Assembly: GCA_016709305.1 (NCBI GenBank)
Contig: JADJNA010000020.1
Span: forward strand, 27,118 to 91,117
Reading direction: 5' to 3'
Origin: Candidatus Villigracilis saccharophilus
Lineage (GTDB): Bacteria > Chloroflexota > Anaerolineae > Anaerolineales > Villigracilaceae
Length of the DNA stretch: 64,000 bases
Each line of letters opens with the position of its first letter. Position 1 is the first letter of the stretch. The translations under genes were made by a program, and so were the position numbers. Below are positions 41,205 to 49,673 of this stretch, piece after piece. The notes under the pieces were generated by a model that had not been told where the DNA came from, did no database searches, and saw only the letters and a program-made list of their open reading frames with translations.

Positions 41205-42104
41205 CTAACTTGTCTCTGCGTCGGCCATGTTCCGCTTTCGCCCGGCGTAGGCGATATAGCTCAGCCCGATGCTGACAAAATATAATAAGATCATTGGCGC
41301 CATGACCAGCCCCTGATTGACCGGGTCGATGGTGGGTGTGACGGCGGCGGCGGCGATGGCAATGACCACGATCGCCAGACGCCACTGCTGTGCGAGCGCC
41401 TGCGGTTTAATGATTCCGATCGCGGACAGGACATAGATCACAAGCGGGAATTCAAACGAAATGCCGATCCAAAACATGATTCCTGTCACAAATGAAAAAT
41501 AAGATTGCGGGCGCAGTTCGGTCTTGATCCCCAGGAAATTATTCAGGAAAGGCAGGGCGGCCGGCAGCATCACAAAAAAAGTAAATGCCGCGCCTCCCAA
41601 AAATAAAAAGGTTGCCAGCGGAATTCCAGCCAGTCCCATTTTTCGTTCGCGGGGTGTTAGACCCGGTGCGGCAAATATCCATAACTCGAGCGCGATGTAG
41701 GGGATCGCCAGCGCAATGCCGGAGAACAATGCCACCTTCATGAAGACGCTGATGGATTCGGTTACTTCAATGGCTTTTAGTTTATCCAGCCCGCCAACAG
41801 GCTGGGCGAGGAAGTTAATAATGTTTTGTGTAAAAAGAAATGAGATGCTGACGGTCAGCACAAGCGCCAATACCATCCGCAGCAGATGGGTCCGCAGCGC
41901 TTCAATATGATCCCAGAATTCCTGGCGGGCTCTTGTGTCTGCGATCAGCCCGCTGACCGTATCGGCAATGTCGTTTTCCCGAGTTTCCGCGTTAAGATAG
42001 TTTACAAAGCGTTTGATCGCCCGAAATGGAAACATGAGAATAGCAAAGATGAAGCGGAATGGGGCGGTAAGGATCCGCCAGGTGCCCCAAAAAAATTTAC
42101 GCAT
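41205..42104 (-). CDS. tatC: Sec-independent translocase TatC, with N-terminal extension
   Basis: TatC is the receptor for twin-arginine signal peptides. The conserved start normally seen near residue 10 (FxDHLxELR) is HIEALRTHLLR here at about residue 64. It is preceded by a hydrophobic-basic extension MRKFFWGTWRILTAPFRFIF ... RFVNYLNAETREND. Six helices follow, with SISVFMKVALFSGIALAIP and LTPRERK. I start at 42104, which overlaps the tatB stop by eight bases, as usual for coupled genes. Total 299 residues; an earlier ATG at 42161 would lie deeper inside tatB. Confidence 0.93.
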   Translation of the reverse strand: MRKFFWGTWRILTAPFRFIFAILMFPFRAIKRFVNYLNAETRENDIADTVSGLIADTRARQEFWDHIEALRTHLLRMVLALVLTVSISFLFTQNIINFLAQPVGGLDKLKAIEVTESISVFMKVALFSGIALAIPYIALELWIFAAPGLTPRERKMGLAGIPLATFLFLGGAAFTFFVMLPAALPFLNNFLGIKTELRPQSYFSFVTGIMFWIGISFEFPLVIYVLSAIGIIKPQALAQQWRLAIVVIAIAAAAVTPTIDPVNQGLVMAPMILLYFVSIGLSYIAYAGRKRNMADAETS

Positions 42105-42534
42105 CTTGTTGTTGATCGCTCTCGTTTGATATAGGGTCTGCTTCGGTTTGCGGGCTTGCAACGATTTCCGGCGGGGTTGCAGATATATGTGTGTCGGGAA
42201 ATGGGCGCGAGTGCGCCGGAGCCTCGGGATCCTTTGGCCGGCTTGGGGTGTTATAGCGATTGCGCGGTTTTTCCCGCCGACCGGAGGCGGCGTTGTTTAG
42301 TTCATTCCCGATCATGTTTAAGTCTTCATTCGCTTCACGCATCATGCGGTTGGGCCATGTGCGCACCTGGTGGGATAGCTTTTGAAATACCCCCCAGCCT
42401 TCCGAGGTGATGATCTTGCGCAGGAATTTACCAATTGTAAGCCCGGCTTTTTGCATATCCTTGGGGCCGAGGACGATCAATGCAAGGATGACAATAAAAA
42501 TGAGTTCAGATGGACCGATGCCGAGGATTTCCAT
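42097..42534 (-). CDS. tatB: Twin-arginine translocase TatA/TatB-family protein
   Basis: 145 residues. One N-terminal helix with the family start GIGPSELIFIVILALIVLGPKDM and a following amphipathic helix KAGLTIGKFLRKI, then a long charged tail rich in Pro, Arg and Asn. The length and tail favour TatB over TatA, and the position upstream of tatC supports it. It sits three bases after nusB on the same strand. Confidence 0.88.
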   Translation of the reverse strand: MEILGIGPSELIFIVILALIVLGPKDMQKAGLTIGKFLRKIITSEGWGVFQKLSHQVRTWPNRMMREANEDLNMIGNELNNAASGRREKPRNRYNTPSRPKDPEAPAHSRPFPDTHISATPPEIVASPQTEADPISNESDQQQDA

Positions 42535-42537
42535 GAG

Positions 42538-42999
42538 TTACGATTCCAGATTTTCGGTTTCTGCAATGCGATTTTTAATGATTTGATGGATCTCCTGTTC
42601 ATGTTCCACCAGTGTGCCAAGCACGCCGTTCACGAAGCGCGGAGCGGAATCTGAACCGTAAAGTTTTGCAAGTTCAACTGCTTCGTTGATGGCAACCTTA
42701 ACCGGGGTTTCGCGTGAGACTGCGAATTCCCAAAATGCGATACGCAGAATGTTGCGATCAATGGCCGCGATCTGCTCGAGCGGCCATTCGGGTGCGTATC
42801 TTGCGATCAATTGGTCCAGGTCTTGTTTAAGGGGAAGTACGCCAAAGACGATCTGCCGCGCGAATTCGGCCAGATCATCGCCAAGCGGTACTTCTTCGAG
42901 GCGGATCGTTAGCACATCGCCCGGAAGGTGATTGTTCGCAATATCGGTTTCGTAAAGTACTTGCAGAGCAATACCGCGCGCTCTGGATCGGGGTTTCAT
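42538..42999 (-). CDS. nusB: Transcription antitermination factor NusB
   Basis: 153 residues, all-helical NusB fold. It helps NusE assemble the antitermination complex on rRNA operons. The start KPRSRARGIALQVLYETDI, the middle LIARYAPEWPLEQIAAIDRNILRIA and the end VAINEAVELAKLYGSDSAPRFVNGVLGTL are all diagnostic. Four bases separate it from the asp23 gene upstream. Confidence 0.96.
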   Translation of the reverse strand: MKPRSRARGIALQVLYETDIANNHLPGDVLTIRLEEVPLGDDLAEFARQIVFGVLPLKQDLDQLIARYAPEWPLEQIAAIDRNILRIAFWEFAVSRETPVKVAINEAVELAKLYGSDSAPRFVNGVLGTLVEHEQEIHQIIKNRIAETENLES

Positions 43000-43003
43000 G
43001 CTT

Positions 43004-43351
43004 TCAAGCCTCGCTGTCTGCGTAATCTATATCTTCGATGTGGATGTTGACGTGGCCGACATCCATGCCGACCATTTCATGAATGGCGCGGGTCACATTC
43101 TGCTGAACATTGCGGCTGACTTCGCGGATATTCACATCCGGCAGCAGGATGATGTGCAGGTTGATAAATACAGTGTTCTCTTCCGTTTCAATGCGGACCC
43201 CGTCGCCTGCTCCGCGTTTGAAGAAGCGATTCACGCCCCCGGAGACGGGTGCGAGTCTGCTGACACCGGGCACACTCAACGCGGAGAGCCGCGCGATGGT
43301 AGTGAGTACTTCGGGGGATACGGTTGTTTTGCCTTGCATGTTTTCTATCAT
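43004..43351 (-). CDS. Asp23/Gls24 (alkaline shock) family protein
   Basis: 115 residues of the Asp23 family: GKTTVSPEVLTTIARLSALSVPGVSRL, VFINLHIILLPDVNIREVSRNVQQNV and VGMDVGHVNIHIEDID. In Gram-positive bacteria these attach to membranes and relate to envelope stress or fatty-acid kinase loci. Location directly upstream of nusB is common. AAAGGAG lies before the ATG. Confidence 0.94.
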   Translation of the reverse strand: MIENMQGKTTVSPEVLTTIARLSALSVPGVSRLAPVSGGVNRFFKRGAGDGVRIETEENTVFINLHIILLPDVNIREVSRNVQQNVTRAIHEMVGMDVGHVNIHIEDIDYADSEA

Positions 43352-43363
43352 GGTTCACTCCTT

Positions 43364-44116
43364 TTACATCATTGCCATGCCGCCGTCCACGCCGAGGACT
43401 TGACCGGTGATATATGCGGATTCGTCCGAGGCGAGAAAGGCGGCGGCGTAGGCGATCTCTTCGGGTTTGCCTTTGCGTCCAAGCGGGACCATTTTCAGTG
43501 CGGCTTCAAGTACTTCGGGTGTCATTGCATCCAGGATCTCTGTGTCCACAAAGCCCGGCGCGATGGCGTTGACGGTGATATTGCGCGCCGCGATCTCACG
43601 CGCGAGCGCCTTGGTGAATGCGATCTGTCCGCCTTTGGATGCGGAATAATTCGTCTGTCCGGGGTTGCCCATTTGACCGGCGACCGATGCGATATTGATG
43701 ATCCTGCCAACGCGTTTGCGCATCATGTGTTTGACCGCGGCTTTCGAGCAGTTGAAGGTGCTCTTTAAGTTGGTGTTAATGACCGCGTCCCAGTCTGCTT
43801 CGGGCATCATCATGATCAACTGGTCGCGGGTGATGCCGGCGTTGTTGACCAGAATGCCCAGGTCGCCGAAGGTTTCGATCGCGAACTTCACCAGCGCTTC
43901 GGCTTGTTTGAAATCTGAAACGTCCGCCTGAAATGCCGCTGCTCTTCCGCCTGAGGCTTGAATCTGTTTGACAACTTCTTCAGCGGACTCGGGTGATTTA
44001 TTGTAATTAACTACCACCGCCGCGCCGTGTGCCGCGAGTTCCAGGGCGATGGCGCGGCCAATTCCACGCGAACCGCCAGTGACGAGTGCTACTTTGTTCT
44101 CTAATGATAAGGTCAT
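43364..44116 (-). CDS. fabG: 3-oxoacyl-[ACP] reductase FabG
   Basis: 250 residues. NADPH-dependent reduction of 3-ketoacyl-ACP in fatty acid synthesis. Motifs: VTGGSRGIGRAIALELA (residues 13-29), LVNNAGITRDQLIMMM, IINIASVAGQMGNPGQTNYSASKGG (Ser, Tyr, Lys) and a C-terminus ITGQVLGVDGGMAM. The sequence ...NAGITRDQLIMMM is specific for FabG rather than a random SDR. It precedes asp23 on the same strand with a 12-base gap. No other fab genes are near. Confidence 0.93.
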   Translation of the reverse strand: MTLSLENKVALVTGGSRGIGRAIALELAAHGAAVVVNYNKSPESAEEVVKQIQASGGRAAAFQADVSDFKQAEALVKFAIETFGDLGILVNNAGITRDQLIMMMPEADWDAVINTNLKSTFNCSKAAVKHMMRKRVGRIINIASVAGQMGNPGQTNYSASKGGQIAFTKALAREIAARNITVNAIAPGFVDTEILDAMTPEVLEAALKMVPLGRKGKPEEIAYAAAFLASDESAYITGQVLGVDGGMAMM

Positions 44117-44183
44117 GAATCAGTTATCCTTTTTCATTTCAATGGGAGGAGGATGGTTTCCCGACGAGGCAATGACATTATGT

Positions 44184-44879
44184 TTATTTGGAATTATACA
44201 CTCTGTTATGTATGAGTTGACCCTTTAACCCAAAAGCCAGTCCCGCGCCGCCGCCCAATGCAAGGACCGCCGCCCATAGGAAGGCATCCTGCCAGAAGCG
44301 GATGGGAAAGAGGCGGATCAAGGTATCTGAATAATAAAAGAGCCACGAGTCGCCTTCGAAAAATATCGAATGGAAGAAGCTGAAGAATTGCCAGAATACA
44401 TCCGGGCTGATCGCGATGCCGATGCCCGCAATGAGTCCCAGTGAGACAGCCAACCCGATCATCCACATTCCGCCGCGGCGCAGTCCGTTGATGAATTCGT
44501 AAACCCAATCTCCGCGCCAGGCGAGCATGGCAAGCAGCGCCAATATCGCAAGTGAGATATACCAAACATTCAACGCGCCGCGCACAACATTTTTCACGTC
44601 GGCCATGTGGGTGAGTTCGCGTTCGTTGTAAAGCGGACTGCCGTTTTCGAATTTCAGGTCGCCGAGATAGGAAATATCCGCGTTGTTGATGAGATAGTCC
44701 ACCGCGAAGGGCGCCCAACGCAGCCGGTCCCGCTGTGTGAAGCCATATTCGTCGGCGGGGAAGTATGGCATTCTGTATTCGATGTTGAAAAAAAGCGGGC
44801 TCAGTAGAATCCGCAGGGCGGTGCCGATCAGCGCCAGCGTGAGGAGGAGCGAGGTCAGATAATAGAGGATGTTTTTCAT
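44184..44879 (-). CDS. DUF1461/TIGR01906 membrane protein (Lit-like)
   Basis: 231 residues, four or five helices. The family core is FHSIFFEGDSWLF followed by YYSDTLIRLFPIRFW (about 168-195), preceded by ERELTHMADVKNVV. Lit in Enterococcus and relatives is a DUF1461 member that moves an acyl chain within the lipoprotein lipid anchor. The pattern here fits, but function is inferred from the family only. The window has at least six lipoprotein genes, which would be possible substrates. Confidence 0.8.
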   Translation of the reverse strand: MKNILYYLTSLLLTLALIGTALRILLSPLFFNIEYRMPYFPADEYGFTQRDRLRWAPFAVDYLINNADISYLGDLKFENGSPLYNERELTHMADVKNVVRGALNVWYISLAILALLAMLAWRGDWVYEFINGLRRGGMWMIGLAVSLGLIAGIGIAISPDVFWQFFSFFHSIFFEGDSWLFYYSDTLIRLFPIRFWQDAFLWAAVLALGGGAGLAFGLKGQLIHNRVYNSK

Positions 44880-44941
44880 GGTTTCTTTTTTATGTATGTT
44901 ACTGCTTCGGCGGAAGTGCGTCGCCTCGCAACGACAAAAAA

Positions 44942-46492
44942 TTATTGTAAAAATTCCAGCCCGCCTTGCAAGACAAAACTGACGACCATATTATTGACGA
45001 TCCACTCGATCGGGGCGAGGTCGTCGGTGAAGACTGTGGTGGTTGTGTAGCCGTCTTTGAAATTTGCAAAAGTGGATGACATGGCCGCGATCAGTAATGG
45101 GTCAACATTCGGATTGGCAGCCAAGGCAACTAGATTGGCAGAAAAATTTTCACGCAGCGTGGGCTGTTTGGTGGCGAAGATCATGGTGTTAAGCGTGCCG
45201 GGAATATCCATGATATGAATGGATGGGAAGACCGTGCCGATCGTGGTCGCAAGGCCGTCTATCAGGCGGCGGTCGCCGGGGACTGAACCAACATTGATGG
45301 TCAGCACCCCGTCATCGGTCAGGTGGGAAGCGACGATGCTGAAGAATTCCTGCGTGGTCATGTGCGGGGGAATGTATGGGGGGCGGTAGGCATCCACGGC
45401 GATAATGTCATATTGATATGGACTGCGTTCAAGGTTCAAGCGTCCGTCGCCGATATGCACGGTTAAATTCGGCAGGTCCAACCCAAAATATTTTTCACCA
45501 ACCTCCACGATCTTTCCGTCCAGTTCAAAACCGTCAATGGCAATCTCCCCATAGACGGCGTTTGCCTGACGCGCAGCCGTGCCTGCGGCGAGCCCGATGA
45601 TCGCCATGCGTTTGACATCCTGAGGTTTGCGGTCCGCGTAAAAATAAGGGCCGACCAAAAATTGTTCCCACGGGCCGCCGTAATTCATTGTGTCGGGATG
45701 ATAGATCGAGTGAATGCCCTGACCATCATTCAATTTCAAAAGCATAAATCCGTTGGCTTCCTGTACTTGAATATAGTTATAGGCTGACTCGGCTTCATAG
45801 ATCTGTCCGTTGCTGGTCTTGAGTGCCTGTTCGGCGGAAAGCACGGCAACGATCGCAAGCACGACAGGCATCCAGATCAATTTGAACATTTCACGCGGGC
45901 TTGCGAATTTTCCCAGACCAGCCAGCGCGACGAACAATAAAAACAATCCGAAGACCAAAAATGTTTTGGTTGTACCGATGGTCGGGATGGTGACGAGCGT
46001 GGGCAGGAAGGTGCCGATGAACGAGCCAAGCGTTGAGATGGCGTAGATCTGTCCCGAGGCCTGACCCGACTTTGAGGTGTCGTCCACCAGCAGGCGGATG
46101 GCAAAGGGCGAGATCATGCCAAGCAGGGTGATGGGTACGCTGAACAGGACCAATACTGCGACGAACGATCCCGCCATGATGCCGACGCTTAACGCCTCAA
46201 ACGCGGTCGCCGCGGACCTGAGGACGGGTCCGGCGATATACGGGACGAGCCCAATTGTGAACGCGCCCCAGGCGAGGATGCGGTACATGGCGGCGGGCGT
46301 CGGGTTTTTATCGGCAAATTTACCGCCAAGCGAATATCCCAGCGAAAGATAGATCAGTATTAATCCGATAATGCTGGCCCAGACGAGATTACTCGTGCCA
46401 AAGACGTTGCCGATGAGTCTGCCCGCGGCGAGTTCGGCGGCGAGCGTGGTCATGCCAGAGACGAAGACTGTAAAAAGCAGGTAGCGTTTCAT
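44942..46492 (-). CDS. Membrane-fused spermidine-synthase-like protein
   Basis: 516 residues from MKRYLLFTVFVSGMTTLAAE; the frame before 46492 is not conserved-looking. About 250 residues hold 7-8 helices (GRLIGNVFGTSNLVWASIIGL, and ISPFAIRLLVDDTSKSGQASG), followed by a soluble class I methyltransferase-like domain with spermidine-synthase traits: AIIGLAAGTAARQ, IDGFELDGKIVEVGEKYFGL and DIIAVDAYRPPYIPPHM. The usual GGGDGG start of motif I is here GLAAGT, so true spermidine synthase activity is doubtful. The fused form is common in environmental bacteria, with unknown products. Confidence 0.85.
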   Translation of the reverse strand: MKRYLLFTVFVSGMTTLAAELAAGRLIGNVFGTSNLVWASIIGLILIYLSLGYSLGGKFADKNPTPAAMYRILAWGAFTIGLVPYIAGPVLRSAATAFEALSVGIMAGSFVAVLVLFSVPITLLGMISPFAIRLLVDDTSKSGQASGQIYAISTLGSFIGTFLPTLVTIPTIGTTKTFLVFGLFLLFVALAGLGKFASPREMFKLIWMPVVLAIVAVLSAEQALKTSNGQIYEAESAYNYIQVQEANGFMLLKLNDGQGIHSIYHPDTMNYGGPWEQFLVGPYFYADRKPQDVKRMAIIGLAAGTAARQANAVYGEIAIDGFELDGKIVEVGEKYFGLDLPNLTVHIGDGRLNLERSPYQYDIIAVDAYRPPYIPPHMTTQEFFSIVASHLTDDGVLTINVGSVPGDRRLIDGLATTIGTVFPSIHIMDIPGTLNTMIFATKQPTLRENFSANLVALAANPNVDPLLIAAMSSTFANFKDGYTTTTVFTDDLAPIEWIVNNMVVSFVLQGGLEFLQ

Positions 46493-46615
46493 TATTGTTC
46501 CAAGAAATAAGATGGGGCGGATTATACACGCTATGAGCGGATGAACTACATCTTTATCATACCGGGATATCAAGGAATATTTTTTTAGATGTGGACATGA
46601 TCCGCCTGAAACTAT

Positions 46616-47731
46616 CTATTGAATTGCGATCTGGATCGACTCGATCAGTCTGTCCAATATCAGCAGGGAAGGAGTGTAACTATCAGCCGGCGCATCGTTC
46701 AATTTTTGGGTTACGGCGCTTAAGTAGGCTGGGAAATCAAGATCGGTTCCGCTGCCGAAGGGAATGCCGTCCGCGGGAGTGACGGCGTCCGGGCTGCCGT
46801 TGGAGACAAGGAATGGGGCGTTGACGTGAAAGATGGCAGAGACAAAATACTCACCATCTGTGGTAATCCCTTGATAGTAGTAGAACAATTCTTCGTTGGT
46901 GATGGGGGCGAAGTTCGTCAACACCTGGGTCAGCTGGCGGACGCCATGACCGTTCTTGAAGTTGATGGGCTGGGCTTGCGCGGAAAACTCTCCCTGCAAT
47001 AATTCATCAGGAAACGGCTGTGAGGCGTCCGCGCCGGAGAGCAGGGCGGCGACCGCTTCCTGCAGCGGCTGGCCATAGGCCGCATACTCTGAAGCATTGA
47101 ATACCATAAGTCTGGCAGTTCCCGCTGCCGGAAAGTTCGTGAATTGAAAAGCGATATGTTCCGCCATGAGACCGTTGCTTGGATTAATGTACGGAAACTC
47201 CACATCAGTGGTGTTTGAGGAGGATACGCTTGAGTTTAATTCCAGCGGAATTTCGAAGGTGATATTGTCGTATGAGACGGGCAATCCGCCGGCAGTTGAA
47301 GCGGCGGGATCGGTTACAACGATCTCGTATTCCTTTTCCCCGATCTGACCGCTCACCATGGTCCCGACACACCCTGCAAAAAATGTGAATTTATACGTGC
47401 CGGATTCTTCAGGAATACCGCTGATCATGGCGGCGTCTTCATCACCCATCTGAACAAGCTCCAGCCCGGCCGGCAATGCTCCGTTTGAAATGTTGACGCT
47501 GTCCAAAGGTGTGACATTTTGCGTGATCTGTATTTTTGCTTCATATGGAACACCAACTTGCGCGGCCGGCAGGGAATCGGGTTCAAAGATGAGCACTTCT
47601 GTCACCGGTTCAAAATAATATGGGTCCGGCTGCGGAGTGGCGTCAATCGGACCTGTGAAGAGCGAGCAGGCGATTAAAAAAAACACGGTCAATATGAACG
47701 CTGACAAGACAGGCGCGGTTTTATTTTTCAT
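46616..47731 (-). CDS. Lipoprotein with Ig-like domain, function unknown
   Basis: 371 residues. Lipobox FFLIAC (Cys22) after MKNKTAPVLSAFILTVFFLI. The first part has an Ig-like domain (about 60-140; AAQVGVPYEAKIQITQNVTPLDSVNISNGALP, with the LPAGLEL segment typical of putative Ig/cadherin-like repeats). The second half is an uncharacterised domain (VSYDNITFEIPLELNSSV ... GHGVRQLTQVLTNFAPI). I start at 47731 because the signal peptide begins there; an upstream ATG at 47827 adds a non-conserved stretch. Function not known. Confidence 0.75.
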   Translation of the reverse strand: MKNKTAPVLSAFILTVFFLIACSLFTGPIDATPQPDPYYFEPVTEVLIFEPDSLPAAQVGVPYEAKIQITQNVTPLDSVNISNGALPAGLELVQMGDEDAAMISGIPEESGTYKFTFFAGCVGTMVSGQIGEKEYEIVVTDPAASTAGGLPVSYDNITFEIPLELNSSVSSSNTTDVEFPYINPSNGLMAEHIAFQFTNFPAAGTARLMVFNASEYAAYGQPLQEAVAALLSGADASQPFPDELLQGEFSAQAQPINFKNGHGVRQLTQVLTNFAPITNEELFYYYQGITTDGEYFVSAIFHVNAPFLVSNGSPDAVTPADGIPFGSGTDLDFPAYLSAVTQKLNDAPADSYTPSLLILDRLIESIQIAIQ

Positions 47732-48088
47732 GGTTTCCTCCAGGGCGAATCTCCTGTAAATTTTGAATGAGATATGCGGATTATACACGGGGGAATGAGG
47801 AAGCCTCCGTGCCGCGGGATGCCGCAACGGAATAGAAAAGAAAAAATTTTAGCGCGGGACGGGACTACGCTTAATTGTTGAGTCTTATAAATATCACTGT
47901 TTGAACCGTAAAGCCCGCAAAGAGTGCGAAGAGACCAGCGAACTTCAGGTTAATGTTTTTTCCGCTCCTGGAAAAACCATGAGCTATACTTGGACTTGCT
48001 CAACGCAAGAGTGTGCGGCGCAAGTGTCTTCGCCAAAGAATAAGCGGCGGCTCGCAGCGACAGTATAAAAATTGTGAGGTTTACCCAA
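47732..48088. other. Intergenic region without a supported gene
   Basis: This 357-base gap lies between two divergent genes. On the minus strand, 47878-47975 reads KNINLKFAGLFALFAGFTVQ without a start codon, perhaps the remains of a small membrane protein. I see no clear promoter for paiB. Confidence 0.4.
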
Positions 48089-48694
48089 ATGTACATCCCC
48101 AAACTTTACCAAGAAGAGGATCGAGAAAAAATTCTGGAATTTATGCGCGCGAATAATTTCCCCGCTTTGGTAACTTGTGCTGGAGAGAGGCCGGTCGCCA
48201 CGCACTTGCCTGTGGAAGTGATCGAAGGCGCAAACGGCGCGTTAACCATTTTAGGGCACATGTCGCGCGCGAACCCGCAGTGGAAAAGTTTTGGCGAAGC
48301 CGAAGTCCTGCTGATCTTTCAGGGCGCGCACACGTATGTTTCACCGCGCTGGTATGGACATGTCAACGTGCCGACCTGGAATTACATGATGGTGCATTTA
48401 TATGGAAAGGTCCGCCTGGTGGAAGGGGATGAGCTGTATTCGTTGTTGAGTCGATTGGTAAAAATACACGAAAAGCCTGTTTCGTATAGCCTTGAAAATT
48501 TGCCGCAGGACTTTGTGCAGAAAGAGATGAATGGCGTGGTGGGTTTTGCGGTGGATGTGACACGGATGGACGCGGGCTATAAGCTCAGCCAGAATCGAAA
48601 TGATGTCGACCATGAGAACATCATCCGCGAGCTGGAAGGGCGGGGGGACGAGAATTCAACTGCGGTGGCGAAGGCGATGAGAGGTAATAGATGA
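48089..48694 (+). CDS. paiB: PaiB-type FMN-binding protein
   Basis: 201 residues from MYIPKLYQEEDREKILEFM (a GTG at 48074 in frame is less likely). PaiB family, related to flavin-binding split-barrel proteins; in Bacillus it is a negative regulator of sporulation and degradative enzyme genes. Conserved: LVTCAGERPVATHLPV (residues 28-43), ILGHMSRANPQWKSF, FQGAHTYVSPRWYGH and VPTWNYMMVHLYGKVRLV. No PaiA partner is adjacent. Actual role unknown. Confidence 0.9.
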   Translation: MYIPKLYQEEDREKILEFMRANNFPALVTCAGERPVATHLPVEVIEGANGALTILGHMSRANPQWKSFGEAEVLLIFQGAHTYVSPRWYGHVNVPTWNYMMVHLYGKVRLVEGDELYSLLSRLVKIHEKPVSYSLENLPQDFVQKEMNGVVGFAVDVTRMDAGYKLSQNRNDVDHENIIRELEGRGDENSTAVAKAMRGNR

Positions 48695-48772
48695 AAGATG
48701 AAGGATAAGAAGATGTTGGGAGGCTGCTTCGGCAGGATCAGGAGCGCCTCGCAGCAACATAATGGATTTTCC

Positions 48773-48801
48773 TTGACGAAAGATGCCCGCGCGTATACAA
48801 T
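48773..48801 (+). promoter_or_regulatory. Promoter for rplY
   Basis: TTGACG (48773-48778), 17 bp, TACAAT (48796-48801). It would start a message with an untranslated leader of about 150 bases before rplY. Confidence 0.7.
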
Positions 48802-48807
48802 CCAAGC

Positions 48808-48957
48808 CGTTATGTGACCAGCGTCTCCGCGAGGAGGCGCGTTTTCTGCCAGAATCGTGTTGTTCGAATGTTCAGCGGTGTTTGCCGCTTTTCAGAAATT
48901 CATTTTATATGGCGAAGGTAACCGCGCGATCGCGGTGAGAGGCGCCGAGGAGTAATG
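48808..48957 (+). promoter_or_regulatory. Structured 5' leader of rplY, candidate L25 control element
   Basis: It contains GCGTCTCC-GCGA-GGAGGCGC followed by GTTTT (48821-48845), a terminator-like stem, a GCGG...CCGC stem near 48880, and ACCGCG-CGAT-CGCGGT (48921-48936) just ahead of the Shine-Dalgarno GAGGAG. A long, GC-rich, folded leader before a ribosomal protein gene suggests autogenous control, not shown here. Confidence 0.45.
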
Positions 48958-49626
48958 ATGGAAAAAGTTATATTGAAAGCCACCAAACGTGATGTATTGG
49001 GCAAGCAGGTGAGAGCCTTGCGCCGCGATGGTCAATTGCCGGCTGTGATCTACGGCCGTCATGTCGATCAACCGGTCTCGATCTCACTGGATGCACATGT
49101 CGCCGAGCAGGTCTTTGCCAAGCTGACATCTTCCACGCTTGTGACGATCGAAGTAGCCGGCGGCGAGGAATTCACCGCCATCGTGCGCGAGAAGCAGCGC
49201 AATTATATTAAAGGCAATCTGACACATGTGGATTTCCTGGCGCTCGACCTGACCGAAAAGATCCGCACCAAGGTGCGCCTGACGTTCGTGGGTGTCGCCC
49301 CGGCTGTGAAGGATTACAGCGCCGTACTCGTGCATCGCATGGACGCGCTCGAAGTGGAGTGCTTGCCGACCGACCTGCCCGAACGTATTACGGTCGATAT
49401 TTCCTCCATCCGTGAGATCGGCAATAACATTCACGTGCGCGAGATTCCGCTGCCGGAGAATGTGCTTGTGCTCGATGACGAGGATGATGTTGTGATCGTA
49501 GCCACACTTGTCAAGGAAGACGCCGCTGACGCCGCTGTTGTTCCCGGCGCTGAAGCCGCCGCCCCTGACCTTAGCGTTGAACGCGGCAAGAAGGACGACG
49601 AAGCCGCCGCTTCCGCCAAGAAGTAA
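48958..49626 (+). CDS. rplY: 50S ribosomal protein L25 (general stress protein Ctc type)
   Basis: 222 residues, the two-domain TL5/Ctc form that binds 5S rRNA. Domain one: VILKATKRDVLGKQVRALRRDGQLPAVIYG; domain two: LRLTFVGVAPAVKDYSAVLVHRMDALEVECLPTDLPE (a typical L25 C-terminal signature). An acidic-Ala C-tail of about 35 residues ends the protein. I start at 48958, not 48955, since GAGGAG (48947-48952) is then five bases away. Confidence 0.94.
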   Translation: MEKVILKATKRDVLGKQVRALRRDGQLPAVIYGRHVDQPVSISLDAHVAEQVFAKLTSSTLVTIEVAGGEEFTAIVREKQRNYIKGNLTHVDFLALDLTEKIRTKVRLTFVGVAPAVKDYSAVLVHRMDALEVECLPTDLPERITVDISSIREIGNNIHVREIPLPENVLVLDDEDDVVIVATLVKEDAADAAVVPGAEAAAPDLSVERGKKDDEAAASAKK

Positions 49627-49639
49627 GTTTTTTGAGTCC

Positions 49640-49673
49640 AAAAATCCGCCATCATTTCGATGGCGGATTTTTT
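49640..49673. terminator. Bidirectional terminator between rplY and NUDIX genes
   Basis: AAAAATCCGCCATC and GATGGCGGATTTTT form a 14-bp stem with loop ATTTC. Confidence 0.92.
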
